Of a DNA stretch of 64,000 nt, positions 27,201-39,630 are shown one piece after another; position 1 is the first letter of the stretch; each line of letters begins with the position of its first letter. The stretch lies in contig CM040741.1 of NCBI GenBank assembly GCA_022829145.1, positions 54,279,680-54,343,679 of the forward strand, read 5' to 3'. Both the position numbers and the translations under genes were made by a program. The stretch comes from Albula goreensis (Eukaryota > Chordata > Actinopteri > Albuliformes > Albulidae). The notes under the pieces were generated by a model that was not told the DNA's origin, did no database searches, and worked only from the letters and a program-made list of their open reading frames with translations.

Positions 27201-30200
27201 AGAGGAGAGGAACTTCTTTGTCTCAGAAACAGATTCTTCTGGCCCAGAGTACTGGAGAGAGAGTGCCGGTATGAACACTGTCTATACTATGTCAGATCAT
27301 GTTAGTCTGAACAGTGTTTTATTTGTCATACATAACCATTATAGAATAATTATCGTAAATATAAAATAAGTATCACAAGTAGCAAAATAATATATATTTG
27401 TAACTGTAAACAAGCAGAAAAAACCAAGCAAACAAAATATGTTGTTTCTTGTATTTCAGGGAAATTCATGTCAAGGAGCTCATGAAATGTCAATGCATTA
27501 AAAACATTTACAGACTAAAATAAAAAATAAATAGACATATACCCAGAGAGAGTGCTGTCCCTTCTAGCATCTGGTGCCTGTGGTCTGCAGGGACCCATTA
27601 CAGATGATCAGCTCAAAATACAAAAGGTGACAATCACCATTTGAACGGTAGAAAATGGATATAATTGCCTTTTCCTCTGAAAAACCCTCATATTACAAAG
27701 ATCACAGTTTATTGCCTTTTATATCTGTCAAATAGACATTAAAAGTGTTTTATGATCTATGCCAACATTTATATTATCTCATCGATAATGATCTCCTCAC
27801 AAAATGTATAGTATATTTCAAAAAATTACACAAAACAAATTAAATGAAACCATCTTTGCCTGATTGCTAAATGTCTCCAAGGCTGTTAAGGACGTGATTA
27901 GAAGTTCTGATTCCAGAGTCTAAGGCGCAGTCTAAAGAGAGTTCTGTTTCTTGGGAGAAAAATAATCTAATTTTCCATTTATGTAATGCAAACTGCCTTG
28001 GCTTTGACTATTCACGGTTAATTGACTGTCAAACGAGGTTGTTATCCTCAGGCAGTGTCTGCAAATTTGCTTGTCAAATGAGACAGAGAGAGGAAGAGAG
28101 TGAGAGCACCCACATTTCCAAATCAAGAAAATGTTGTGGGGCTTAAGAAGAAAAAATGTGAATGGGGGCGGATTATGCATACAGATGTACTAAGGCATTG
28201 AAGACATTTGATTTGTTATACAATATGTTTGCTAATAGAAACACAAACATGCACACCATATATTCAGACACCATATACACTTATACGCAGACAAGCTTGT
28301 CCCTAAAAAGACAATGGCATCAATATTTCTACAAAATTCAGTTTCAACTATTCCAAAATGTGCTCAGAAAATAATGGCATATTTTTCTGTATGAAATGAA
28401 TATCCATGCAATTCTAAATGACAGAGCTACACGGGGTTTAAAAACAACCCCCGACATCCCACTCACATAATAATTTTAAGGAGTAATTATCTGCTGTTCA
28501 TTGGACATATTCCTGTAAATTTTTTAAAAGGCAGAATGTTCTGCATTGTATCTTGAACCCTGAGTTTTTTTATCACCCATCAAACATAAGTTATAATAGA
28601 ATTATTATATTATAATATTATTATGTTAATATTCATAAGAAAATCTAAAAAAACATTTTTATCTTAAAAAGTAAATACATGTGATATGAATCAATTTGTT
28701 TTGTTAGAAATATGTTGAAATGAGAATCAAATTAAATTCAAATGAGCTGAAATATTTTAAAATGACCAAAACTATAAATATATAGTTGACTAAAAAACAT
28801 AAAGAAATACTTAATACTTAAAGTATAAATATCCTCCAGTCCCACCATAATTCATAATTTATGAAAATGAATTATATTGAATTACAGATCTGAATATAAC
28901 ATATTCAGAGGGTCATCATCTTTGTCAAAGGGAATTGTATGAATTTAAAATAGATGTAGAGCAACCATAGCCAAGTGTGGTCCTGAAGATACATGGGGTG
29001 GGCTGTTTTTTAGCTAAAAATCTGCAAGCAATTCAGAAACATTTAAAGAAGTCGAATGAGATGAGTTAGCAGTGTAATCAGCTGTGATAATTGATGAATT
29101 AAGTTCTGTGTAGCAACATAAACCAGCACACTAGTTCCCCATGATCAGCCTTAGCCACCCTGAGTATAGAGTGCTGATGGAAGAAGGGGAAAATGGGGTT
29201 AGATCAGCACCTGCTGGATAGATGTAGACTTGCAAGTGGGTTGCTTGATTTCAGTCAATCCAGTACTGTAAGTGCTGTAATTATGCAACATCATAAGACA
29301 GCTTTTATTATATTATGTAAAATGTTATTTGCATGAACACAACTGATCATTTAAGAAAACTGGGTATTGATATTTGACATGTAAATGTAGCTATTATCTT
29401 TAAACACATATGCTTCTGTTTTAGGACAGTGATATTTAATGATTGTTCTTCTCTGTGTCGTAGTTGATCAAAGTCAAGAAGCAAATTCACCTGTACCCCT
29501 TAAGAAGGATGTTGAAAGCATGGAAAAAGGTATGTCTGACAGTAGTACATGAGAGAACCTGCTTTATTCTGGATTTGCTTTATGCTGCTCTGATTTCACG
29601 TTGCCTGCTTGGTCCTGGCGCTTTTAAAGTTTACTCTACATAATGCCTCTGTTTCTCTTGTTGTTGGTCCAGAAGAGCTTCAGAAGGTCCTCCTGGAACA
29701 GATTGATTTGCGGAGGAGACTGGAACAGGAGTTTCATGCGCTCAAGGGGAACGCTGCATTCCCTGTGTTTCGTAAGTCTTCTCAACCACAGATTTATGTC
29801 CCTGGCCATAATAGCCACACCCCTGTATTTTCTGTCTCATGTTGGCATTCAGTGGTGGATTCAAATATATTACATAAATAATGTCTTGAGTCCAATACAA
29901 ATAACTAAACAAAGTTTATTTTCATGTCTGGTCTTGTGATAAATGAGATCACTAGTCACATGCATAAACCTGAATTATCGCTGCAGAGTTATTCATAAAT
30001 TAAGGACAGCAATGACATGTATAGCCTCTCATCCTAAGTTTGGTGCTTATCCAGTATGCAAACGGTATGTGACACTAGCCTGCAGATGGTAAGGATTTTC
30101 TATAGGGCACTTCACTATCCTGAAAAGCTGTGCTTTACAAGGACACAACGCTCAATGGCTCCACCTAATTGCCTTTTTATCATCACCTTATGCCATACCG

Positions 30201-32842
30201 TGCCACACATTCTTTGATTAATTAACCCTGATAACCTTGTAATTATCCCAGTACAATAGGTTTTCACTAATTATGCCTCCTTTTTCTCTCAAGTACTCCT
30301 GCTAATAAGTACCTTTCATTGGATGATTATGTAGGGAGGGATGGGGCTATAGGGAATTATCAACTGGTGATATTTTTACTTACTATGAGAAATACTGAAT
30401 CAGAACCTAATACTGACAGTTAAACCATGGTTTACAAAAGGCTGTGAGCTATATTGAATCTAATGCATGTCTTCAAGTGCACATGTAATTTCACTCAATC
30501 AAAACTTAATTATGACAATTATTTTTGTGTATTTTGTATTTTATTGGAGATGGGCAAACATACCACCTCATATGTGTCCTTTCATTTATTAAAGAATAGT
30601 GTATGCCGTTATGGAATCATGGAGTCAAGCTGAGCTGCACAATCATGCTTTTGAAGAAAAAAATATCCTATATACAGTCAATGTTAAAACTTCTACTAAT
30701 TAAATTAGGAAATGAAATACTAAACAGGAAATGATTTTAGATGTTGCTGCATTGTCAGAACTTGCAAGGCTGCGTGATTCAGTTGCAATAATTTTTTAAT
30801 GCAACAAACATTGGTCTCTTAAAATTAATTGCTATTTCGTCATTGCTAATTACCTAGATGTCTATTTAGCTAGGGTAGCTATTGAGACATTTAGTCCACC
30901 TCATTTGAATTACAAGAATTATCATTCCTGAAAATGCAGAATGACTTATGAAGCATTAGATTCTAAACCCTTAATCAACTCAAATCAATTGAGAGGAAAT
31001 ACAATATTTTGTGTGTACTCCTCTGTGCTAGCAATGGAATTTGCACTTTAACAGCATTTATTTGTCTATGGGATTTTATATTCCACTCAGCCATAAGTGC
31101 TGTAGGCAGTGTAGGCTCATGGATCTCAGTAAAGCACACACTGATCCAGAACATCTCACACAATGTCCTGTTGTGCTCACATCAAGCGAACAGGCGGCCT
31201 GCTATCTCACCCTCAGCACCATACCAGGGAAATATGACAAATACGACATATCTGTGTCATATTTGTGTTTGCCAGCCATTATCATGCGCTACAGTTTAAA
31301 AATGAACTCACTCTCCTCCAAAGGCTAATAAGAAATTGAATGCTGCTACATATATGTACTTATGAACTGTACACAATTAGGCGTTTGCCCTGTCCGTCTG
31401 TTTTTCGCATCTTCACTGCATCTTCACTCTATACACAGCAGTGGTCAAGTGGAACAGTCTATTAATTGTACTTAAAAGGATATTGTCCAGGCACCATTGT
31501 CAACATATTTGTAAAGCTTGTCAACTGCAATAGACACAATACCCTGACACCATTTTCATGATGTTTCAATGTACAGTTTTGGAGTTGGTGTCTGCAGTGT
31601 TATTAGTGTATATTTCTACCTTCTTAAATGCAATGTATTGCAGTGTATAGATGGTATGGTGTATATATAGGGAGGTATTTAATTATTTTATTGAATTTAT
31701 GCTGATTGAAATATATGGTGCCATTTTCAGAATGGAATGTATTTAATCTGTCAAATGGATTCATGGTACATCGTATCTATGTCACCTTTTAATGTCTCAC
31801 TGTTTTTGTTGAAGCCCTAGGTGTACGTTGCTAGTTGTAAAATTTTATATTTTTATATGATAAATAAATCAAAGTCATGCTCAAGTATCTGTTAAATTCT
31901 GCCTGGTGTTTGCTGGACTACTGTACATGCTAATAGATTTCATTTAAAATATTTCCACAAAAAGTGTTGTAGTTTCATGTATCCATTTTTAGATATCTTT
32001 CTTCTGACCCTACAGATAATTTTCAGGACCAAATGAAAAGAGAGCTTGCATACAGAGAAGAGATGGTACAGCAGTTACAAATGGTAAGAAGAGTTTTGTA
32101 GCTTTTTATCAGTGATCACTGTATTACCAATGCTGAGTCATTGCATTGCTTGAGATGCTAAACCAATGATTCATAAACAAGAGGCACAGACTAGAGACGG
32201 AGCAGAGCTGAAAAACAAATATGGCCAAGAAAAGTATCAACATTATAATATTTTAAAACATATACATTTTTGGTGTGTTTGTGTGGTTGTTCCAGATAAA
32301 GCCTTGCTACACATTGTAGTAATATTTATTACAGTCACTGACCATGGCAGGACCAGCTACAGCTATCAGCCCCAGAGTGGCATGTAATTGTCCATATTGA
32401 TTCTGGAGGGAGAGTGCTTGAAATGGGCAGGATGGTCCCTGTTTCACTCCGTAAGAATGATTACTGTGATCATTCAAGTGTATGCAGTCTCTCCAGTCTG
32501 CTCGTGCCAACTGCCCATGCTGTACACAACTTATAAGCAATTATTGCGCAGTGAAAAGTTTGCATATATTGCGCTATAATTATAAGTACATTTAGACACA
32601 TGTACACACAGACACGCACATTCAGATAAAAGAATCTAAAAATTATCGACAAATGTATGCAATACCAAGTATATATACCAAGTAACGTTATGAGTGATTG
32701 ATCATTCCCGTTACTTTCGACACACATTCCTTGTGCACTTTATTTATCTGTCTGAAATTTTTAAAAATGTCTTTGTTTTTAGATTCCCTATGCAAACATC
32801 ATCAGAAAAGACAAAATTGGTACAAATCTCAACAAGACCTAA
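24214..32842 (+). CDS. skor2: SKI family transcriptional corepressor 2 (SKOR2/CORL2), complete coding region, 7 coding exons
   Basis: Coding exons are 24214-25989, 26587-26650, 27191-27268, 29464-29529, 29673-29771, 32016-32083 and 32783-32842 (stop TAA). All junctions are GT/AG and phases agree, giving 736 residues. The first exon carries the Ski/Sno/Dac DNA-binding-like domain (about residues 41-135, with VILYGVPIVSLVID and ALGITCVQCTP). It is followed by the SMAD4-binding-type zinc fold (about 146-240, with CAWGCRG, CIKCSYC and FHSHR). Next come a low-complexity part with an acidic run near 500-540 and a C-terminal coiled coil from about residue 662 (EELQKVLLEQIDLRRRLEQE). The family acts in the nucleus as a neuronal corepressor, partnering LBX-type homeodomain factors and SMADs. 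The human protein is longer because of Gly/Ala/His/Pro tracts missing here. I chose SKOR2 over SKOR1 from the C-terminal exons and from the HDHD2-KATNAL2 neighbours. The 5' UTR continues to an acceptor at 24172-24173. Confidence 0.95.
25990..26132 (+). terminator. skor2: Intronic polyadenylation signal after first coding exon of skor2
   Basis: If the donor GTAAAT at 25990 is not used, the frame runs on for nine residues and stops at 26017-26019. A canonical AATAAA sits at 26127-26132, 108 bases past that stop. The resulting short protein (about 601 residues) would keep both SKI domains and lose the C-terminal coiled coil. The signal is seen in the sequence; its use is inference. Confidence 0.35.
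27850..28080. promoter_or_regulatory. Candidate intronic regulatory stretch of skor2
   Basis: A non-repetitive, balanced-composition stretch in the intron between coding exons 3 and 4. It has AGATTA/TAATC-like, TTAATTGAC and TTGTCAAA motifs and no open frame. It resembles a conserved noncoding element in texture only. Confidence 0.22.
28962..29163. mobile_element. Short hAT-type MITE in skor2 intron
   Basis: The left end CAACCATAGCCAAGTGTGG and the complemented right end TCAGGGTGGCTAAGGCTG are similar inverted ends. The flanks ATGTAGAG and GTATAGAG match at 6 of 8. At about 200 bases with no coding content, it looks like a decayed dispersed fish repeat between skor2 coding exons 3 and 4. Confidence 0.45.
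30160..30320. promoter_or_regulatory. Candidate intronic enhancer of skor2
   Basis: Five homeodomain-type cores (CTAATTG, TTAATTAA, TAATTATCC, CTAATTATG, GCTAATAAG) occur in about 150 bases of non-repetitive intron sequence between coding exons 5 and 6. Function is inferred from site density only. Confidence 0.28.
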
Positions 32843-33555
32843 AAGGTAAGACAATATACTTACTCCCCTCATTTAAACACAGGAAAATGTTTTATACTAC
32901 ATATTTTTCATTAAAGTTTCTTAACCTCTTTGTAGGATAAATTATTGTATAGGCATTTATAACATCCAACAAGATGAGCTGTACAGGCACTGCTCATCTA
33001 TGGGTCTCTTGCCACTCTGGAAATAACAAAAGTTTATTGAAACTCACTAATGAGTTTGCTGCTCAATCAAGGCCCTGTTTCTTATTTATAGATAGTAAAG
33101 TTCTAAGCTTTTTGCATTTTTAATTTATAAAAGCTGAGTCAGATACAGGGTTCAGATAAGCATGCATGATGGGAATTTACAACTGAAAATTTCAAGCCCT
33201 CCACAAGTCAGACCTTTGTATTATTTTCTGTATTACATGCCCCATGTGGAGAGTAATAAGTGGGGTGGGGAAACTTGCAAATTGACACATATCCCTGAGA
33301 TGCGTGCATTCAGAATTTCATCTTAAGTTAATGAGGCTGTGCTGTATCTATTCATAAAAAAGCTGCATTGCGCGTACCATTCTGCATTCTTGTAGTAGAT
33401 CCTTTCCGAGGATATTATGGCAATCATAAGCGTTTTTATTCAAAATGTTCAATATTGTGTTGGTCAACATATAGATAAATAAATTACATCACTGTGAACA
33501 AAATATAAGACACGAGAGAAAATTCACAATGTTTGTTTTAGCTCATTTGAAAAGC

Positions 33556-33556
<1 letters not shown>

Positions 33557-33617
<61 letters not shown>

Positions 33618-33630
33618 TGTGTGTGAGTGA
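33557..33630. repeat. (GT)n microsatellite
   Basis: A perfect GT array runs to about 33614 and then has GAGT interruptions. It lies in the probable skor2 3' UTR intron. Confidence 0.97.
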
Positions 33631-33818
33631 GTCAAAGGAAAATTGGTTTCCTTTACTTGGTATCCATTAATCCATGTCTTCTCACCATAAAGAAATCAGA
33701 TGCTTGTTGAACATATATATCTAACATTAATATCTAACAGCTCACAACAAATTGTGTACCTGTATGGAAGCTGATGAGGACATGATGTATTAATGTTAAA
33801 TATATGATTTTCTTGCAG

Positions 33819-34412
33819 GACTCCAGGCCAAAAACACAGCAATTGCAAATAAATCTCCTGACCCTGAGTTTCTGTGAATAACTTGGATAAAAATTATCTG
33901 GAAAAAAGAGGATTTCCAACAATACCTGACCTCGTTTCTCAATAACCTGGAATTCTTTTTGCATAATGAACAAAACCATTGAAAGGACAAGCCACCCAAG
34001 TGGCCAAAGCACAGACAATGGTCACATATAATTCATATCAAATCCTGGATACCCCGTCACACAGACCGTAAAACAAGACAGTCATCAGCTTTTTCCAAAC
34101 AAACAGATCCTATTTATTTTCCTCAAACATCTACCTGTACAAAGATCCTTCTTTCCTTTTTTCTGGTCCATTTATGAAACTGAGTGAAAAATTACACTGT
34201 TCAGAAATTCTATGAAATATAAAGAGCATTGTTTGAAGACAAACTCATTGAAATGTAATGTAAGAGAACAATTTAACAAAAAAGTCTTTTTGTTTTAGAA
34301 GTGTAACTCACCCATTAAAATGCAAAATCAAGAATGATATTATTAACTGTTAATGCAAATGTATTTAAATATGTTCTTGGAAGTTTCTCTACTATTTATG
34401 TGGATAAATAAA
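33819..34412 (+). other. skor2: Probable last skor2 exon (3' UTR) with polyadenylation signal
   Basis: A good donor (AAG|GTAAGA at 32846) lies three bases after the skor2 stop codon. A strong acceptor (TTTTCTTGCAG) ends at 33818. AATAAA follows at 34407-34412, inside ATAAATAAAAG. Splicing these together gives a 3' UTR with one intron. A stop only three bases before the junction would not be expected to trigger decay by the exon-junction rule. The alternative is that exon 7 runs on unspliced to another signal. Confidence 0.45.
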
Positions 34413-37400
34413 AGTCTATAAGATATGAAATCCAAATTGTATTAGCTGAGTCTATTCACAACAAAAATGTTTGAATAATACTTCATGATTCCTTTTCCAA
34501 AGTCCTTATTTCAGGTGGAATAAACATAACATGTATTGTGCAATAATTATTCTGAGAAAAAGGATTCTGAGAAAACTGAATGGAGAAACCATATTGACTG
34601 TGGGTTGAAAGACAAATTTGACCTGCTGTTTTTGCAGATTTTGCAGACCACACCAGCACTGACTTTGAGAGCAAAAAGTATGGTAACACATACAGTGAGG
34701 TCAAAAAGTTTGAAACCACAATGAATTTTTTTTTCAATAATTTTTTCATGTAAACCTGGAAATAAACAGAAGGTTTTAGAATTTTGAAAGATTTAAATAA
34801 AAAAAGTTATGACATTTAAAATGAAGAAGTATTTAAGGTTCTGCACTAGTACTAGGTCAAATGTAAGCATTTTTTTTTTTTTTTTTACATTGATCACGTT
34901 AACTACTTTATATAAAGGGTCAGACCCAATCTAACATTCATGGGGATAATTAATGGCCAAGAATGTTTTGGGCACTTGAAGACCATGGGATAACATGGGT
35001 CATCAGGTTTTGCACAAACTTGTACAGTCCATGCCATCTCCAGTGAATGTTATCTTTAAATCAAATGGGGGGCATACCAAAAACTAAAAGATACAGAAAT
35101 TCATGGATATTTTTCAAATATTCAGCTTTTCACTCAAATTAGTAATATAATTTGTAATTTAAAAAGTTTTATTAAATGATAAAATGCAAAATAGAAGCAC
35201 CTTCACTAGCAGTTTTAGACTTTTGGACCCCACTGTATGTCCACATTAAAGAGATACTATATTAAGCAGTTACTTTCCTGAGTTAATGACTAGGAAATGA
35301 CAGTTCTCTGGTTCACAAGAACTTCTGCTGTTTGGGTAGGGAGTCAAAAGCCATAACCATGCTGCTGCCATTCTGCACTACCTGGAGGTTGAGGCTATTT
35401 TTTTACAAAGACACCAATTCATTTTAATGCTAATTAGATCAAGTCTTAGTGCATGGGCTTTTTACCTAGCTAGCTAAACATACAGTACCACTAATGGCAA
35501 ACTCACTGACCAAACTAGCTAGCAGTTTTGGGTAAAATGGGGCCAAGCCAATTATCTCATGCACCATGTAACTGTAAATAAAGGTTAACCTCTGCAATAT
35601 CTGTGGACATCTAGCCTTACACTTAGTAGGCAGGGCTCTGTTTTTCAGGGTTCAGTGGATTCTTTCTGCAATCCTGTTGCTCAAGGCATCTGTAACAAGT
35701 ATTTAAACAATTTTTTTTTTTCAAAATGTTGCAGTACTGTCCATGGCTTACTTTCAGGCAAAATGTGTTCAACACTCAGCAGGTCAATGGGGTGATTGGG
35801 GAGCATTATTCCTGAACAGTTTCCAACCATCCACTTTGGGCCCATAGCCTGACCTTCTTATTCTTGGTCAACTATGAACATGTGAATATATTATATTAGT
35901 TGCATTTAACAATTTGTCATTGAGCAGGACAGGTATTTTATTATTAACACTCAATTCATCCTAAATATGTAAAAGTAGGGGATTTTGTGGAATTGGTGCC
36001 ATATGTTTTTCAGAGGGATCAAAAACTGAAATCAGTTTAATCTGAGATTTGTTTGCTATAATATTAGTCCAAGATAATGTGGCCTCACCTCTTATGGGGT
36101 AGTATTACATTTCAGATGTCTCACTTTTAGCAAACCATAGATCCTTGTAAATACAGTGAACATATAAAATACAACGATGAACAGATAGAGAAGGGTTCTG
36201 GAGGTTCCGTTTAAGGGCACATTTTCATATTTCCATTGGAATGCTAGATTTAATATTATCTGCTGAGTATTATTACACAATATTCTTTAATATCCACTCT
36301 ACTGTGTGATTATCCAAAACCCAGTTAAATGTCATAGTTCACTATATATGGGTAGCTAACAAAGCCAATTATTTGGGTGTTGGACCACTACGTGTGGCCC
36401 TGTTTATACATATAAATGTATATACAATTAGAGGTATTCCTTATGCAGTACATTCATCATGGGTCTCAGAAGTATATTCCAAAATAAAAATGCAAATTCA
36501 AATACCTCAAAACTCCCACATGTGAAAAACATATGGTATAAATGATTGCAGATGACCATGGACAAAATGTTGATGATTGCATTTATACTGGAAATGCCAG
36601 CAGTAGGGGTTGTAGAATTTCAGGACCTTCCTTTTATACAGTGTAGAAAAATCATCACAACAATTTTTTCTCGTAATGTTAAGAGAATAACAGTAGGAAA
36701 GAGGCTTTACATGTTGGTTGCTATGACTATGTTAAGAGGATTTTGGCTCTGAAATTCCTGAAAAGGCTTTCTGCCATTTTAAATAGATTTCTGAGCAAAA
36801 TAAATTTAAATACGATATATCTGTTAATGGTTAGTGAGACACATATGTTTTTTAATGAGTGACTAATCCATCTCAATGTTAACCTTCTTAAATGATTAAC
36901 TAAAGACCTAGGACATAAACTGTCTGAGAGTAAACTGAATGATTTTCAAATGAATCTATAAAACAATATAATCATGTTTAAGCAGTCTGTTTAAAATTGA
37001 GTTTACAGAGAGACTATCTGTTTGTCCCTTTGAAATATAAATATAATATGGCCCTGGAAATGTAATATCATCCTTGCATAATTATAATATGGTTTTTGAT
37101 CCATAATCTCATACTCATGAGATTTAGAAAATAATACACTTGTATTATGATGATAATGTTTATTGCTGTGATTGCTGTTTCAAAATGTAATTTCTTTTAC
37201 ATGTTAATGTTTATTCTTTGAATATTTGCAAACTGATAACTGATATTTATGAATAGGGCTGTTGAGAAAGTTCTGATAAAGTGAAGTGCATATGCAGAGG
37301 AGAAGTACCCAGGAAGGTTTTCATGCCAATAACATTTATCATCTTGCACTCCATCTAGGTGTAGGTTTGTAAATATGACATGAAGCTTTACTGCGATGCA

Positions 37401-38899
37401 GATGGCAAACAAATGTATCTACACATTTCACTACACCTTATCCTATATATCTGAATTGACTGCATTTCTAAGTCTCAACAAGTTCAAGAAGTGTAAATAT
37501 TTTCTTCAGATGAATCAAGAAAAAATTGCATTTACTTATAGGCACCTCAAATCAAGCCAACAAATAAAGTGATCCCCCCAAGCTGTGAATAACGTTACTT
37601 AAAAAAGTTCACTTTCTTTGAGTTTGTGTGGCACAAGTGGCAATGTGACACATTTCAGGGGATAGGACAAATTCCCAACAAACAATTATCCATTAACTTG
37701 TAAGATAAACACTTGACGTATGAGTTTTATTTGATTATCACAGTAAATCACATCAAAGACTGGCAGGTGTAACTGACATCTTTAGGTCACTAATTGGGTG
37801 TGCTAGATTAAATTTGCTTTGAAATTGGATCTTTAATAAAATTTGCATCTCTCCAATTCTTCAGATGCTGCTATGGACCAGCTGTTAACTGTAAACTGTA
37901 AATTTCCTAAAATAATGTAGTTTATACGAGGCTTAAGGATAGAGTGGAAAACCGCTACTTGTGTTAAAACGAAGCTTAAGATGCAGTTATATCCTATACC
38001 ATTTAATGCTTAGAGTCCAATGCTCTTAGCGAGTATAATATTTCTCATGTGTTAATATTGTACTGTAATACAGTATGTATAGTGCATTAGGATGTTAATG
38101 AATGCAGCTTTATAAAATAATGTATAATTATAATGGTTTTCATATAAAATAGCAAGGCAAGTAATGCAGGCTTAAATCAAGGTAGTTCAATTTTCCAAAT
38201 GTTTTCTAATGGAGTGTGAATAAAAACATTGGAAATAATGTACTGTCTCTGTTGTTCTAGGTTGTGTTCACATTAAGAATAGTGTGTGGAAATTAGTTGC
38301 AAGCCAGATCATTTCATATGCTATTGGGCATTCCGTGGACTTTTGTGTTAATTAAGGTTTACTTCATGAATCCCAGTGTATTTTATTTATACTATTGTGC
38401 AAGTGTAAGGTTTATCCTTCCATCTATGTTCTACAGATATGAAAAATGCCCCCACTGCAGCTGAATACGTTGATGCCAGCTTTCCATGGTTTACTCAGAG
38501 ATCTTGGCTAAATTGCTGTAATACATGGTACTTTATTTATTTGACTTTCTTTTCGTTCATTCAGTGAAAACAACCAGTAAAATGCCACATCAATACATGG
38601 AGTGCCTGATTTAAAAGAGAAATTGAAATACAGTATAATGCCTAAAACATTTTTAAAAATCAGACACCAACTTATGTTGTTCCCTACTCTGAGTTTCCAT
38701 TTCATTTTTCCTTTTAGAGAAAAAATACAGTGTAATTCATGTGCAAATGTAGGCATGCTTGATTTAAACAGTTAGGAATGTGGACCAGGCTGAACTGTTT
38801 ATACAAAAAGCGAGCCTGTCTCCTTCCCTGGTTCTTAGAACGGTGAAAAGGGGTACATGTGCAGTGCCAATGAGAAAACGAATAATTTGTGCTGCAGCC
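34413..38899. other. Spacer between skor2 and hdhd2
   Basis: Apart from the Tc1 remnant, this is AT-rich sequence with no exon I can recognise on either strand. In human, IER3IP1 occupies this position. I looked for its short conserved protein (GWG and GFGEEPG motifs) and saw no match. Confidence 0.5.
34691..35237 (+). mobile_element. Decayed Tc1/mariner element with transposase C-terminal remnant
   Basis: The ends are imperfect inverted repeats beginning with the TA target: TACAGTGAGGTCAAAAAG on the left, and on the right the complement of TACAGTGGGGTCCAAAAG. A remnant of the transposase end can be read at 35019-35087 (LVQSMPS at the start, NGGHTKN and a stop at the end), so the coding sense is plus. 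Most of the transposase is missing and an 18-base T run lies inside. It is an internally deleted, inactive copy downstream of skor2. Confidence 0.75.
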
Positions 38900-39273
38900 T
38901 TTTGCTTTTATTTTGAAAAATTATAACCGGAAGTTTCCGATTGATGCCGGCCAAAACTTCTCGCTTCCTTTATCGGAGCTCCGTTCCACCATTGGTAGGC
39001 AGGAACGTCCTTTGGAGAGCCAAATAACTTCGCTAATATCGAAATACTGGGGGGAGCTTATTTTCCCTGACTCTGGTGTCTCCGCAAGGATCCACAGGAG
39101 ACTGAATCAATACGTATATACTGGAGGGGGGGACCGGGTCAGTATTACTGTGCGCACATGCACAAATATTTCACACGCTGTAATAAATGTGGTTACAGTG
39201 TAGCACGGTTAGTAAGTAGCTGAAGATGCGTTCCACTGCAAGGTCGCGACGAGCGTAGTTGGCGTTGGCGAAC
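38900..39273 (+). promoter_or_regulatory. hdhd2: Probable hdhd2 promoter and noncoding first exon
   Basis: A CpG-bearing segment rises out of AT-rich surroundings. It has an ETS-type site ACCGGAAGT at 38926-38934 and an ATTGG (inverted CCAAT) near 38991. A possible donor, GCGAAC|GTAAAC, ends an exon at 39273. The first coding exon begins after an acceptor at 39625, so an upstream noncoding exon is needed, and this is the best candidate. Promoter and exon limits are inferred. Confidence 0.45.
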
Positions 39274-39630
39274 GTAAACTCACAGATATGCAGTATTTAA
39301 TAAAGTTTAATTCTGGCGGAAGTGGGTCTGCTAAATTTAATAATTTACGTTACATAACCCAGTTTTATACCCCACATTTTGGTAATATTGATGCCATTGA
39401 TGAGAACAGACTGAAATATTGTACACCTTGCCATTATTTTCATAATCAAGCGAGTATGAAGTTATACGTTCATTACAAATATGTTTAATGCAGCATTTCA
39501 AGTCTCAGGGCAGCATAATGTTTGCATCACTGATAACAAAGGGTTTGTTGTCCTTAAATGTGCACGCACACAAAATTCTCAGCTTGTCTTTGCTTTATTT
39601 TTTTATTTATTAGTATTTTTTGCAGCTGTC

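Noticed and set aside
33819..33878. Coding continuation of skor2 (LQAKNTAIANK and onward)
   Set aside because: It is in a different frame from the conserved SKOR2 end, which stops at 32840-32842 at the same place as the human protein.
39481..39630. Upstream Met extending the hdhd2 first exon
   Set aside because: The frame runs across a polypyrimidine tract and the AG acceptor at 39624-39625, and the conserved protein begins at 39631.
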